Assembly: GCA_947174175.1 (NCBI GenBank)
Contig: CAMWHW010000003.1
Coordinates: 1 to 16,270, forward strand
Source of the DNA: an uncultured Clostridia bacterium
GTDB taxonomy: Bacteria; Bacillota; Clostridia; Christensenellales; Borkfalkiaceae
Direction of reading: 5' to 3'
DNA: 16,270 bases
A program made the position numbers and the translations under genes. The notes beneath the pieces were generated by a model. That model was not told the origin of the DNA, did no database searches, and saw nothing but the letters and a program-made list of their open reading frames with translations. Shown piece by piece: positions 9,901 through 16,252 of this stretch (position 1 is its first letter; each line of letters begins with the position of its first letter).

Positions 9901-11496
9901 CTTGATACTCGTGGTATAGTCGCCCGCGTCGCCCGTGCCGGGAACTACGACGTACTTGAATATGGCACTCGTTTTGTAATCGGGACTGGTCGGGTCGTCG
10001 CCCAGCAAATCATCGATAAAGTTATAAGCGTCAGAGTCCTCGTTGCGCGATTCCTCGTAATATATTGCGTCGCCGCCCGTCATCGTAAGTCCGCTGGCGG
10101 TTGCGTTTGCAAGCAGATAGGAAGAACGCTGACCGTTGATACTTGCAACGGACATTGCGCCCGTAAAGGTCGAGGGCGCGCCTACCGTACCCGAATCGGG
10201 GTTGGTTGCAAGGTTGGTACCGAACGCACTGCCGTAGCCTGCGGAGAACTCGTTACTTGCCGCAACTATCAGCGATATGCCCTGCTCCCTTATCTTTTCG
10301 TAAACGGCTTTCATCAGCCGTCCCTCGTCGTCCAGTTGCAGCGAGCTTGAAGAGAAGCCCGAGCTGGTGCCCAGCGACATGTTTATAACGTCAACGTTAA
10401 GGTTGCAGCAGTCTTCCAGCGCGTCAAGGATATCCACCGCTTCCGCGCCGCCTATTTCGGTTGAATCGAGGTTGTCCGAAAATACCTTACAGATAACCAG
10501 CTGCGCTTCGGGCGCAACGCCGCGGAAAGTAATTTCGTTGCCCTGTTCGTCCTTTTCTATAAAACCGTCCTTGTTGGTGTAGCTGTCCGCTTTGCCCGCG
10601 ACTATGCCCGCAACGTGCGTGCCGTGCTGGGAATAGGAAGGATATACGTCCGTATCTCTGTCGGCGTAGTCGTACGCAAAGGGAACCTTGACGTTAACGT
10701 AGACGTCCGAAACGGTTGCTCCCGTTCTTTCCGCCGTGAAGTCCTTGCCGTCCATCAGTTCGGCGATATCGTCTTTTGTAAACCTCGCGCCCGTCTTGCT
10801 TGCCGCTTCCATCTGGTCGGGACTGAACGCGGGGTGCGTGTAGTCCAGACCGGTATCGAGAATAGCCACCGTCATTCCCGTGCCGTCGGCGTATTTAAGG
10901 TATTCGGAGGAATTGTAAATACCGCTCGCATATATATTGCTGTAATTTTCCTGCGCTCCGCTTGAAGCCGCAATTGCCTGGGGGCGCGCATACGTCGAAC
11001 CGACGGTAACCGTCGAAACACCCGCAATGCTCCTTATGGTCTTTACGGCAGAAAGCTTGACGTCGATTGCAACGGCGTTGGCTATGGTCGAATAATTGCT
11101 TCTGAGAGTATAATTTACGCCCGCCCTTTTAAGCTTGTTTAAAAAGCCCGACTGCTCTCTGTCTATATCGGCTTTCGCCTGCCTTTCGCTTCCCTCGCGG
11201 TCGGATACGGCGCCGCCTTCCAGAGTGACTATAAGCGTGCGGGTTACGTTGGAATAATCTGCGGAAGCCGTATCGTTTTTGATTACGTCCTTGTTGAGAT
11301 TATCCAGCTTTATCTGCGATAAATCGACCTTGCCGTTAACGTTTTCGAAGTTCAGACTGCGGACGTCCGCCTGCGCCGCGGTATCTTTACCCGCGAACGC
11401 AAACACCTGCCCCGCTATTAAACTTGCGGACATTAACGCCGTAAGCCCTATGCACGCCGCCTTGCGGCAGACTGCCTTGCGTGATTTGATTTTCAT
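3949..11496 (-). CDS. Giant cell-surface S8 subtilase (lactocepin/C5a-peptidase type) with BspA-like leucine-rich repeats and C-terminal membrane anchor
   Basis: 2515 residues. Order of parts: signal peptide (about 1-44); I9-like propeptide (about 84-165); S8 catalytic domain with Asp214 (AILDTGLDYTHP), His291 (HGTHVAG), oxyanion Asn415 (VAASN) and Ser669 (GTSMACP); a PA domain inserted at about 535-620; Fn3 domain of the C5a-peptidase kind ending in PFMGFYGDW near 890; Ig-like (Big_2) domains near 1232-1312 and 1320-1412; about 27 LRR_5 repeats at 1435-2160; a helical stretch near 2240-2312; another Ig-like domain near 2330-2415; a transmembrane helix at 2418-2444; and a 70-residue tail, basic at first and then Glu-rich. 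All catalytic residues are present, so it should be an active extracellular endopeptidase. There is no LPXTG signal; the helix would anchor it. GGAGGA lies 4 nt before the ATG. The gene sits 49 nt after the upstream lipoprotein gene. The target protein is unknown. Confidence 0.96.
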   Translation of the reverse strand: MKIKSRKAVCRKAACIGLTALMSASLIAGQVFAFAGKDTAAQADVRSLNFENVNGKVDLSQIKLDNLNKDVIKNDTASADYSNVTRTLIVTLEGGAVSDREGSERQAKADIDREQSGFLNKLKRAGVNYTLRSNYSTIANAVAIDVKLSAVKTIRSIAGVSTVTVGSTYARPQAIAASSGAQENYSNIYASGIYNSSEYLKYADGTGMTVAILDTGLDYTHPAFSPDQMEAASKTGARFTKDDIAELMDGKDFTAERTGATVSDVYVNVKVPFAYDYADRDTDVYPSYSQHGTHVAGIVAGKADSYTNKDGFIEKDEQGNEITFRGVAPEAQLVICKVFSDNLDSTEIGGAEAVDILDALEDCCNLNVDVINMSLGTSSGFSSSSLQLDDEGRLMKAVYEKIREQGISLIVAASNEFSAGYGSAFGTNLATNPDSGTVGAPSTFTGAMSVASINGQRSSYLLANATASGLTMTGGDAIYYEESRNEDSDAYNFIDDLLGDDPTSPDYKTSAIFKYVVVPGTGDAGDYTTSIKREIADKGTYGKVIAVVKRGGTPFKDKIETARANGADAIIVYNNVSGSIRMSLGDLENRIPAVSVNMEAGLKLTGSGSTRRTTGTITINRSYLAGPFMNDYSSWGTTPDLKLKPDITSHGGEITSTVAGGYDEMSGTSMACPNLAGFAAIFKGYLKNNGAMKPLWQGVSDNDEFALTKLTNNIMMSTATLVYDQNKLPYSPRKQGAGLATLKNVYSTKAYLYTDEADKMCEDDGRPKAELGDDPAKKGEYTIKFYVKNFGTTPLNFKTNSIFMTETLGADGRSVAEKAYLFGDDATWTVGGYSVAEGGSFTVAAGESKKIEVTLKLTDAEKKYIDGTFKNGMFVEGFLQLKGEEDQCDLTLPFMGFYGDWKAAPMLDLDCFEIAADAKDTSLKDEDRKQPSVWATQAYGYYYNEQMTIPLGSFLYLQDEAKEHTADYVYTDEEHISISRFNDFISASDNNNYLTTTGIKALYAGLLRNAEVVTYKLTNVDTGEVVPDADGKEVREVYRVGKATASGGSSIPAQVLLELRSDEMGLPANGKYRMDFEFYFSYDDYKNGTTTAGVYKDNVFSMNFYIDYEAPILVDSRVRYQDRKDESGKESQRIYLDLDIYDNHYPQAVILCYSDYTDPTEAQSLMLATEYITPIINPRKNTTNTVSIDVTEFYETYKGRLFVEIDDYALNHNVYAIDTSPNLAETSLCPSNFKIAQGSQITIAKNTATKLSIENIGSANISNFVWRTTNPDTVQVKNGEIFGVSAGTATVTATGGGGKTEMIRVTVTESDRTLRVPSVSFGTMINYADTPVQASGIVRVNSAQKISLELKADPWYYPIEDLKFNWTTSDANLATVDQQGNVEVVYEGDTVKMVTITATAEGYASCSARVVLSIVDPYTVSGGTLSKYRGGGGELKDGVRVLTIPTDKAITSIGDEAFKDNLNVEVVVIPKSVTSIGERAFQGCTNLKKICFISEEKIEPADSSLNLIKRGAFDGCTALTTVDLSNCKVFTLDRDVFTNCTGLKEVIKMTAIGTAHEQTFAGCTSLESVDLTQLHVADGYLFAGCTSLSEVITSKDTALGRYMFAGDTALKEVVINCSRIPDGAFYGCTELTKVTINASDVQIGAYAFAGCSKIEEFNVSGNISSVGDYGFRNCTKLPAFGATFHPQLGCDVFQNVPQMNGAIVSGDTLYLAPGIVDSTFAIGSGVTVIGPNAFSGSVMADGVEEITLTGITKIGAGAFYGLEGLKRVTLPDGLTEIADNAFTGTSLETITIPASVKKIGANAFADCGKLATIEFASGSQLEEIGARAFQRTAITSLDLPASVKTVGREAFWRSASLTTVNIPAVTAMGERAFALCPALTTATFGDEATTTGTYTFAANYTYYVYVGRKVQSVEEKVDSSLTSVTLGSSIKAIGDGAFYYCTKLAEVDLKNATVIGNQSFGGCDELKTVTGMDRVTAFGFESFAGCIKLESLDLASAKSIYYRAFFNNIKLIEVTFGDGLEGIGDEAFAESALTRVVIPAGCTYIGRSAFSGCKSLYEYKIAEGNKIYFTDDGVLYRYLGNNTDKYELCSYPTGKVATDVNGVKTYTVKTGTVTIQAYAFYNVPSSGVEKVILPYTLKTIGEGAFYQSDAQSGGITTYEFESIAAPVLLEGVSEKVLPAGSYSTNSFYYNNFVSYLANYASTAPGISAAEASMLTMLYPANGTGYDNFVYRSYFGIRTATGEQPEDDARELKALIESLESAETVSGWTTSNTTKAAVEAFAEKVKRAHGLYNGLKTDYQRDHVGQENIDKLFAVEQALKPVKAAFGIAVTVSNVTVDASSTHKSVYYVGEKFSFKGLKLLVTYDDYSQEVIDGGEFKLVERFDRALKVTDEAVTLEGLGTTLSIAITVNEGKAPNGGLPAYAIALIVVGGVLVLAAAAAVTLIILNKKGVISIKFLDKLFKKPVKEVAESEAASEEAKADATAEAETEGETEAEEQNETKTEENSKDNGEEGKTE
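4165..4245 (-). other. C-terminal transmembrane anchor of the subtilase
   Basis: Residues 2418-2444 of the protease form a 27-residue uncharged stretch rich in Ala, Val, Leu and Ile (starting LPAYAIALIVVGG), followed by NKKG and further lysines. This fits a stop-transfer helix with the positive side in the cytoplasm. The protein carries no LPXTG sortase motif before it, so this helix rather than covalent wall attachment is the likely anchor. Confidence 0.85.
5018..7193 (-). repeat. BspA-type leucine-rich repeat array (LRR_5), about 27 units, inside the subtilase gene
   Basis: Residues about 1435-2160 of the protease repeat a unit of roughly 23 residues built on 'I-G-x-x-A-F-x-G-C-x-x-L-x-x-V-x-I-P'. 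Counting the A-F or equivalent cores gives about 27 copies, for example GERAFQGC, GAYAFAGC, GANAFADC and GRSAFSGC. The array includes a TDDGVLYRYL segment followed by YPTGK, a variant common in BspA-like proteins. LRR_5 arrays are known from surface adhesins such as Tannerella BspA and the Treponema pallidum LRR protein, where they bind host or bacterial partners. Here they probably serve substrate or surface recognition; this is inference. Confidence 0.9.
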
Positions 11497-11506
11497 CTAT
11501 TCCTCC
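11497..11506 (-). promoter_or_regulatory. Ribosome binding site of the subtilase gene
   Basis: GGAGGA lies 4 nt before the ATG at 11496 (mRNA reads GGAGGAATAGATG). This decides the start and places the basic MKIKSRK signal-peptide head correctly. The rest of the 49-nt gap after the upstream stop holds no hairpin with a U run, so read-through from the upstream gene is expected. Confidence 0.85.
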
Positions 11507-11545
11507 AAAGCGCCCGAACGGAACGCCTACGAAAATGTGTGGTGA

Positions 11546-14500
11546 TTAGTTTTCGGTTATTTCGGTTATTTCGGTTAAAGTCAGGTAATACAAGCCGCTG
11601 CTCGTAATGATGCCCTTATACTTCTTACCCGTCGTCGCGGCGGTAAGTTCAACCTCTCCGTCGCCGGTTATCACGTAGGTGTACGCCGCAACCAGCTCGT
11701 CGCCGTCCTTGCGCCAGAGCGTTGAAATTCCGTCGAATATAAAGTGCAGGGTTTCGCTAGTAGAAACGATAAGGTTGACTTCCCTTTCGTACAGAGCGTC
11801 GGGAGTTACGAGTCCGTAATGCTTGCCGCCCATGTAGTAGCCGCCTTCGCTCGTTTCGACGAAGAGCGTATTTCCGTTGTAAGATATGCAGGGGACGCCC
11901 GCCGCGTTTATCCTGTATTCGTAATCGGTCTTTACTCCGTCGATTGCGGTATAGGTTGCCTTGCCTCTTCCGTATTTGGCGTTGCCCAGACCGTCGAAAG
12001 TCCAGCTCGTGACGGTATCGGAGCGAGACTCGTACGTGCCCTTCCAATTATCGACGAGAGTATCTCTTATGCCGTTGCGCGTCAGTTCGCCCGCAACGGT
12101 CGTACGCGATAACAGAATTTCGTTTTCGCCGTTAAGGCTGAGCCTGGTCACTATCTTCTCTCCGCCGATTTCCTCGGTATAGGTAAGCGCAACCGAGGAC
12201 GCGTCGAACGAGGGGTTGAATACGAATTCGACTTCCGTGTCCGAATAGGTTACCTTTGCTTTGAACGAGCTGTCTACCTCTTTGATGATAAGGTTGTAAT
12301 CGACGCCCGATATCATCCATTCGCCTACGAAGCCCGACTTGAACGTCAACGTTTCGGAGCCGCACGTAAAGCCGCTTCCCGCGGGCGTAAGCGCGTTGCC
12401 GTCTACCGTTACGCTGCCACCCCTTACCGTGTAGGTAAGTTTGTTACCGTTCGACACGGTAACCTTGCCGCCGTCGTCCAGATTGCCCTTACCGTCGAAT
12501 CTGTAAGAGTTGCCGCTTGCGTCGTACAGAGTCACGCCGTACCATTCGTCGCGCTTTGCAAGCTGGGCGTCGCCCAGGGAAACCGTACCGTCAACCTCGT
12601 TAAAGCTGAGCGTGTAAACGTTGCTTCCCACCGTTACCTTGCCTGCCGCCGTACCGTCGAGAGTATAAGTGCCTCTCAGCGTAATGCCGTCGGAGTCGGT
12701 TATCAGCACCTCCGCCTTGGCAGTAGCCGTTCTGCCGTCGAAAGTGATTATATCGAATTGCTGTGAATTGCCAACCCAAGTGCCCTTGAAATTGTCGTAA
12801 AGGCGGAACACCGCGTTGGTGTAATAGCCCGAGTTTTGCAGCGAATAGAAAGTACCGATTGCGCTTCCGCTCGTCGCGTCGAGAGCAAGCTCGCCGTAGC
12901 TGCGGTCGTCCACGAACAGCCTTACGCCCGTGCCGTAGGAATCGGTCAGGACGTCGTACTCCGCGTCAACGCTCGCCACCTTTTTGTCGGCTACGTACGA
13001 AATGGTTGCGCTGCCGCTGCCGTTCTTGCCCACGCCGTTAAGCGTAACTTCTATGCGCTCTTTATCGTAGGAGAAATACCACGTACCCGTGAAGCCGTCG
13101 CTGAGGTAATACTTCTTGCCGTTTATATCGAGAACGCCGTTCTCGTCAATGCCTGCCGTATAGTTAACGCCGCCTATGCTGAACTTGCCGTCCGCGTCGT
13201 AATCTACGGGAGACGAAGCCGTACCGTTTTCCGTATACTTGACTTTTCCGAAGCCGTCGAACTCGAACGAAACGACCGAATTTGCCGTCGCCAGCCACAA
13301 GCCCGCAAAGCCGTCCTTCAAGCGCACCGTTTCGTTGCCCACCTTGGTAACTTTGCCGCCCGCCAGAGTTGCCGTCGCGCCGCCGTTGGCGCCGTCGTAT
13401 ACTATATCTATTTCGTTGCCCGATATGGTGTAAGTGAAGCTCTGTCTTACCTTGCGCGCGTTGATGAACACGCCCGTGCCGCCTTTATTGAAGGTGTAAG
13501 TCGTGCCGTTGTCGGCGTAATACTCGCCGTAGGTGAAAGCGCTGCTTGCCTTGACTACGTTGAACTTCAAATCCCTTATAACTTCCGCCTCGTTCTCCGC
13601 GGTGGAATTTTCAAGGTCAAGCAAGGTCGCCTTGCCCGAAAGGGTAAATCCGTCGTCAGTCTTTATACCCCTGAACGTGCAGTAGCCGCCGTTTATCTCC
13701 TCCATAGTGTACAGAAGATTTGCAAACGCGCTGTCGATAAACGTTACTTCATCACCGTCGTAGGTGTATTTGCTTCTGTAAGTCAGACCGCCGTTTCTGA
13801 AAAAGACGTTGCCGTTTGCGTCAAGCTCGATATACGCGCCGTTGGAATAGATCGCGTCGCTGACGTAGTACGTTCCCGCAACCTCGGCGTAGTCCGCAAA
13901 ACCGACGTATAAAGTCGTTTGCGTTGCCGCGGGCACGAAGCCGTAGGGCACCTTCTGCGTAAGCGCTTTATCGAAGTAATAGCCCCAGCTCAGCTTGCCG
14001 CTATCCGCACTCGTTTCGTATACGGGCAGTTTGTTCTGCGAATACCACTCGTGCACGGGAGGTCTTTCCGATACCGCGTAGGAGTACGTATTCAGTTCTT
14101 TTCCGTCCGCGTCCTTGACTATTATCGTCAGCTCGCGTTTTTCGTTTAACGCGCCCGCAGGCGTCTGGACGACGGGCAAATCACCGCTGAAATTCCAGTC
14201 GTATACCGACCAGCCCAGCGTTTCCGTGAACATTGCGGGGGTTGCGCCCGACCTCTTGGGCTGGTTGTTGTACAATACGGGGCTTGCGGAGTTTATTTCG
14301 ACCGAGCCGCTTTCAGCGGCGTGTCCTATCACTCCGTCGTAATTTCTGCCCGTATCCTGATAGCTTGCGCCGTGAACGCTGTTTGCGCTCAGCTTGGCGT
14401 TAGCCGCATAGCACGAAGCTATAACCGTGTCCTCGTCCGCAAAACCTACTATGCCGCCCGCATAAGCAACCATATAGTCGGGAGTTATCATTGCGCTTGC

Positions 14501-15979
14501 AATCGTGTTGCTTGCCGAAACGACCGAAGTGGAATAGCAGTTACTTACGCTGGAATATCTGCCCAGCGTACCCACTATGCCGCCCGCGTGCATCGCGCCG
14601 TAAATATCGCCCGTGGAATAACTGTTGACGACGTACGCTATCGCGTTCGTATTAGCCGACGAAAGATAGCCGACTATGCCGCCCATCGAACGGGGGCTGC
14701 CCGTGCCTTCTATGCTGACGTTGGTCGAGCAGGAGCGCAAGAACGAATCGTAGGTTACCAGAGTCGAACCGACCATGCCGTAACCCGCCTGCAAATAACC
14801 GACGAGACCGCCCGTAAATACTATCTGGTTATCGTCGCCGAACGCTATTATCTCGCCGTCGGCGTGGCAGTTGGTAATCTGAACGCCTAAGCCCGCACCC
14901 AGTAGCGAACCCGAAACCGAGCGCGCCTGCGATTCGCCGGGGTGTACGCGCAATTCGTAATCTTTCAGAGTGAGGTTCTTGATTACGACGGGCGAGGAAA
15001 CGGTTGCCACCGCATTCCCGAAAAGTCCCACGTTGGGGAGATATTCTTTTACGAAAGTCGTCTGGTCTATAACCTCGTCGGTGATATAGAAGTTGCTTAT
15101 GGTCTTTCCGTTGCCGTCGAACGAACCCAGAAACGACGCGTTTTCGTGCGACATATCGCCTACTACGAACAGCTGTTCGCCCTGCATGTCGATATCGTCC
15201 GCGAGTTTGTAATAATCATCCCTGTAAGTGACGTAGTCCCGCGAATTGACCACAACCGCCAGATAATACAAATCTATGGGACGGGAAAGAAGGAAAGGAT
15301 CGTCCTCCGTACCCTTGCCGCAGTTTGCGCGGCCAAGAAAGCTAAGTTCCTGTTTCAGTCCCGAAACCCTTACGGTGGCGTCCGAAGTAATATTTTCAAC
15401 CGTGTACACGCCGTTTGCGTCGGGTTCCAGCACGTCGTAGCCGCAGTTTACGGAGCACGACTGCTCGTAATAAGGGCTGATATTCAGCTTGAATTTAAAG
15501 TTGCTACCGCCTTCCAGACGCACCTCGTCGCCAAGCTCGTTGCCGTTCTCGTCAAGGTAGTGAATCCAGCACTCCTGGCGAACGGACTCTCCGTCGGGAT
15601 TTGTCACGGTTTCGAATCTGTCCATCGTCAGCGTGTAAATGCCGTTGAGTCCGCCCGCGGAAACCTTGGTTTCGCCGTTCATCACGAACGAATAAACTCC
15701 GTTCTCGTCTGGCGTAAGCGTGGTGCCGTCGCTCAGATAGATTATAGGGTCGCCCACGGTGTTGGCGCCCAGCGAAACGGTGAAGCGGACTTCCACTCCC
15801 TTTCTTACCGTACCGCCGTTTTCGAACTCGGCAAGTTTATCCTGCAAAACGTAGTCGATTCCCGAACCTTCGAAAACCAGCTTATAGTACTTGGGGGCGC
15901 AACCCGCCGCAACGCCGCACAGGCACGAAATGCCTGCCGCAGCCGCTAAACCGAGTATTGCTTTTTTGAATTTATTCAT
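11546..15979 (-). CDS. Large surface lipoprotein: beta modules, GLUG-like beta-helix and tandem 'F-x-G-x-W' modules
   Basis: 1477 residues, first gene of the cluster. The signal has MNKFKK, a hydrophobic run and AAGC with Cys27 as likely lipidation site. Residues about 30-210 hold two similar beta modules, each with L-x-P-D-x-NGVY followed by a T-x-V-x-x-GL ending (PDENGVY near 90, PDANGVY near 187). Residues 219-560 form a GLUG-like beta-helix: GTEDDPFLLS, YYKLADDIDM, GSFDGNGKTISN, GLFGNAV, then repeated GG(L/I)VG turns near 390, 433, 466 and 508. Residues 612-700 resemble an InlB/Flg_new repeat. Residues about 701-1477 are an array of about eight modules starting with an F-x-G-x-W/Y motif. 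No catalytic signature is seen, so binding or scaffolding is the likely role. The start is supported by GGAG 8 nt upstream. The whole architecture matches no family that I can name. Confidence 0.95.
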   Translation of the reverse strand: MNKFKKAILGLAAAAGISCLCGVAAGCAPKYYKLVFEGSGIDYVLQDKLAEFENGGTVRKGVEVRFTVSLGANTVGDPIIYLSDGTTLTPDENGVYSFVMNGETKVSAGGLNGIYTLTMDRFETVTNPDGESVRQECWIHYLDENGNELGDEVRLEGGSNFKFKLNISPYYEQSCSVNCGYDVLEPDANGVYTVENITSDATVRVSGLKQELSFLGRANCGKGTEDDPFLLSRPIDLYYLAVVVNSRDYVTYRDDYYKLADDIDMQGEQLFVVGDMSHENASFLGSFDGNGKTISNFYITDEVIDQTTFVKEYLPNVGLFGNAVATVSSPVVIKNLTLKDYELRVHPGESQARSVSGSLLGAGLGVQITNCHADGEIIAFGDDNQIVFTGGLVGYLQAGYGMVGSTLVTYDSFLRSCSTNVSIEGTGSPRSMGGIVGYLSSANTNAIAYVVNSYSTGDIYGAMHAGGIVGTLGRYSSVSNCYSTSVVSASNTIASAMITPDYMVAYAGGIVGFADEDTVIASCYAANAKLSANSVHGASYQDTGRNYDGVIGHAAESGSVEINSASPVLYNNQPKRSGATPAMFTETLGWSVYDWNFSGDLPVVQTPAGALNEKRELTIIVKDADGKELNTYSYAVSERPPVHEWYSQNKLPVYETSADSGKLSWGYYFDKALTQKVPYGFVPAATQTTLYVGFADYAEVAGTYYVSDAIYSNGAYIELDANGNVFFRNGGLTYRSKYTYDGDEVTFIDSAFANLLYTMEEINGGYCTFRGIKTDDGFTLSGKATLLDLENSTAENEAEVIRDLKFNVVKASSAFTYGEYYADNGTTYTFNKGGTGVFINARKVRQSFTYTISGNEIDIVYDGANGGATATLAGGKVTKVGNETVRLKDGFAGLWLATANSVVSFEFDGFGKVKYTENGTASSPVDYDADGKFSIGGVNYTAGIDENGVLDINGKKYYLSDGFTGTWYFSYDKERIEVTLNGVGKNGSGSATISYVADKKVASVDAEYDVLTDSYGTGVRLFVDDRSYGELALDATSGSAIGTFYSLQNSGYYTNAVFRLYDNFKGTWVGNSQQFDIITFDGRTATAKAEVLITDSDGITLRGTYTLDGTAAGKVTVGSNVYTLSFNEVDGTVSLGDAQLAKRDEWYGVTLYDASGNSYRFDGKGNLDDGGKVTVSNGNKLTYTVRGGSVTVDGNALTPAGSGFTCGSETLTFKSGFVGEWMISGVDYNLIIKEVDSSFKAKVTYSDTEVEFVFNPSFDASSVALTYTEEIGGEKIVTRLSLNGENEILLSRTTVAGELTRNGIRDTLVDNWKGTYESRSDTVTSWTFDGLGNAKYGRGKATYTAIDGVKTDYEYRINAAGVPCISYNGNTLFVETSEGGYYMGGKHYGLVTPDALYEREVNLIVSTSETLHFIFDGISTLWRKDGDELVAAYTYVITGDGEVELTAATTGKKYKGIITSSGLYYLTLTEITEITEN
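11549..13879 (-). repeat. Array of about eight F-x-G-x-W modules in the large lipoprotein
   Basis: Residues 701-1477 repeat a module of about 70-115 residues. Each opens with an aromatic-Gly-aromatic motif: AGTYY (701), FTYGEYY (815), FAGLW (891), FTGTW (963), FKGTW (1064), EWYGV (1145), FVGEW (1217) and WKGTY (1312). Most are preceded by L-x-D/S-G/N and followed 12-20 residues later by a hydrophobic-D/N-G-x-G turn (FEFDGFG, VTLNGVG, YRFDGKG, WTFDGLG). A last partial unit with FIFDG lies near 1413. Alternating polar and hydrophobic residues suggest small beta-barrels; the G-x-W opening recalls lipocalin-like folds, which is a guess. The copies are too diverged to be DNA repeats. Confidence 0.75.
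14300..15325 (-). repeat. GLUG-like beta-helix region of the large lipoprotein
   Basis: Residues 219-560. The entry motif GTEDDPFLLS with a following YYKLADDIDM is typical of the segment leading into GLUG repeats in surface proteins of gut bacteria. Repeated turns GGLVGYL, GGIVGYL, GGIVGTL and GGIVGFA alternate with 'x-N-C/S-Y-S/A-T/A' strands (NSYSTGDI, NCYSTSVV, SCYAANAK). The pattern is that of a right-handed beta-helix with one turn per 25-45 residues. Such regions are found in adhesins and surface enzymes; no function is proven. Confidence 0.8.
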
Positions 15980-15987
15980 AATTTATT

Positions 15988-15997
15988 CTCCGCGGAG
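15988..15997 (-). promoter_or_regulatory. Palindromic ribosome binding site of the first gene
   Basis: The mRNA reads CTCCGCGGAG, a perfect 10-nt palindrome whose 3' GGAG is the Shine-Dalgarno, 8 nt before the ATG. The 5' CTC can pair with GAG, so a small 3-bp, 4-nt-loop hairpin or pairing between two transcripts could mask the site. The palindrome and spacing are seen; a regulatory effect is inference. Confidence 0.6.
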
Positions 15998-16026
15998 CAT
16001 AAAGTAATTTTAACGAAATTTTATGC
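15997..16026 (-). promoter_or_regulatory. Inverted repeat in the leader (GCATAAA ... TTTATGC)
   Basis: Two exact 7-nt arms are separated by 16 nt, with an inner AATTT/AAATT pairing possible. It lies directly upstream of the ribosome binding site and abuts the CTCCGCGGAG palindrome. It may be an RNA hairpin in the leader or an operator. It has no U run after it, so it is not an intrinsic terminator. Confidence 0.45.
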
Positions 16027-16043
16027 GCTTTAAGGGACGCCAA

Positions 16044-16066
16044 CCGCACTTTAAGGCAAAATGCGG
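16044..16066 (-). promoter_or_regulatory. Leader hairpin with 9-bp stem
   Basis: In the mRNA, CCGCATTTT pairs with AAAGTGCGG around a 5-nt GCCTT loop: nine pairs including one U-G wobble. It is the strongest stem in the leader, starting about 22 nt after the predicted transcription start. The sequence CCTTAAAG in its 3' half recurs 20 nt further on. No U tract follows, so termination is unlikely; a 5'-end stabilising or regulatory hairpin is possible. Confidence 0.5.
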
Positions 16067-16095
16067 GCTATGACCCTATTTTTTCATTCTCTTCT

Positions 16096-16124
16096 ATATT
16101 ATCATATCGTCGCGAATAATGCAA
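16096..16124 (-). promoter_or_regulatory. Candidate sigma-A promoter of the cluster
   Basis: On the minus strand TTGCAT (16124-16119) is followed after 17 nt by TAATAT (16101-16096). The -10 box is preceded by TGA, an extended -10 element. An AT-rich stretch lies upstream. Start of transcription would be near 16089, giving a leader of about 110 nt before the first ATG. The -35 box matches the consensus only in part, so this is a candidate and not proven. Confidence 0.5.
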
Positions 16125-16252
16125 AATAATAAAGCCCTTTTACGACAATAATTTTATATAAAAATTACTTATAACCGTATTCGTTGTGGGTTACCTAACT
16201 ATTTTATGCAAAAAACGGGTGTATAAACGCATAATTATCAATTACGGTAAAG

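Noticed and set aside
11497..11545. Possible terminator between the large lipoprotein and the protease
   Set aside because: The gap has no stable stem followed by a U run; it only holds a ribosome binding site for the next gene.
11757..12365. Short minus-strand frames (11757-12047, 12132-12365) inside the large lipoprotein gene
   Set aside because: They lie in another frame of a well-supported gene, are Arg-rich, and have no ribosome binding site of their own.
16150..16166. AATTTT/AAAATT inverted repeat as an intrinsic terminator
   Set aside because: The stem is only A-T pairs and would be very weak; its place behind the -35 box fits an AT-rich upstream promoter element better.
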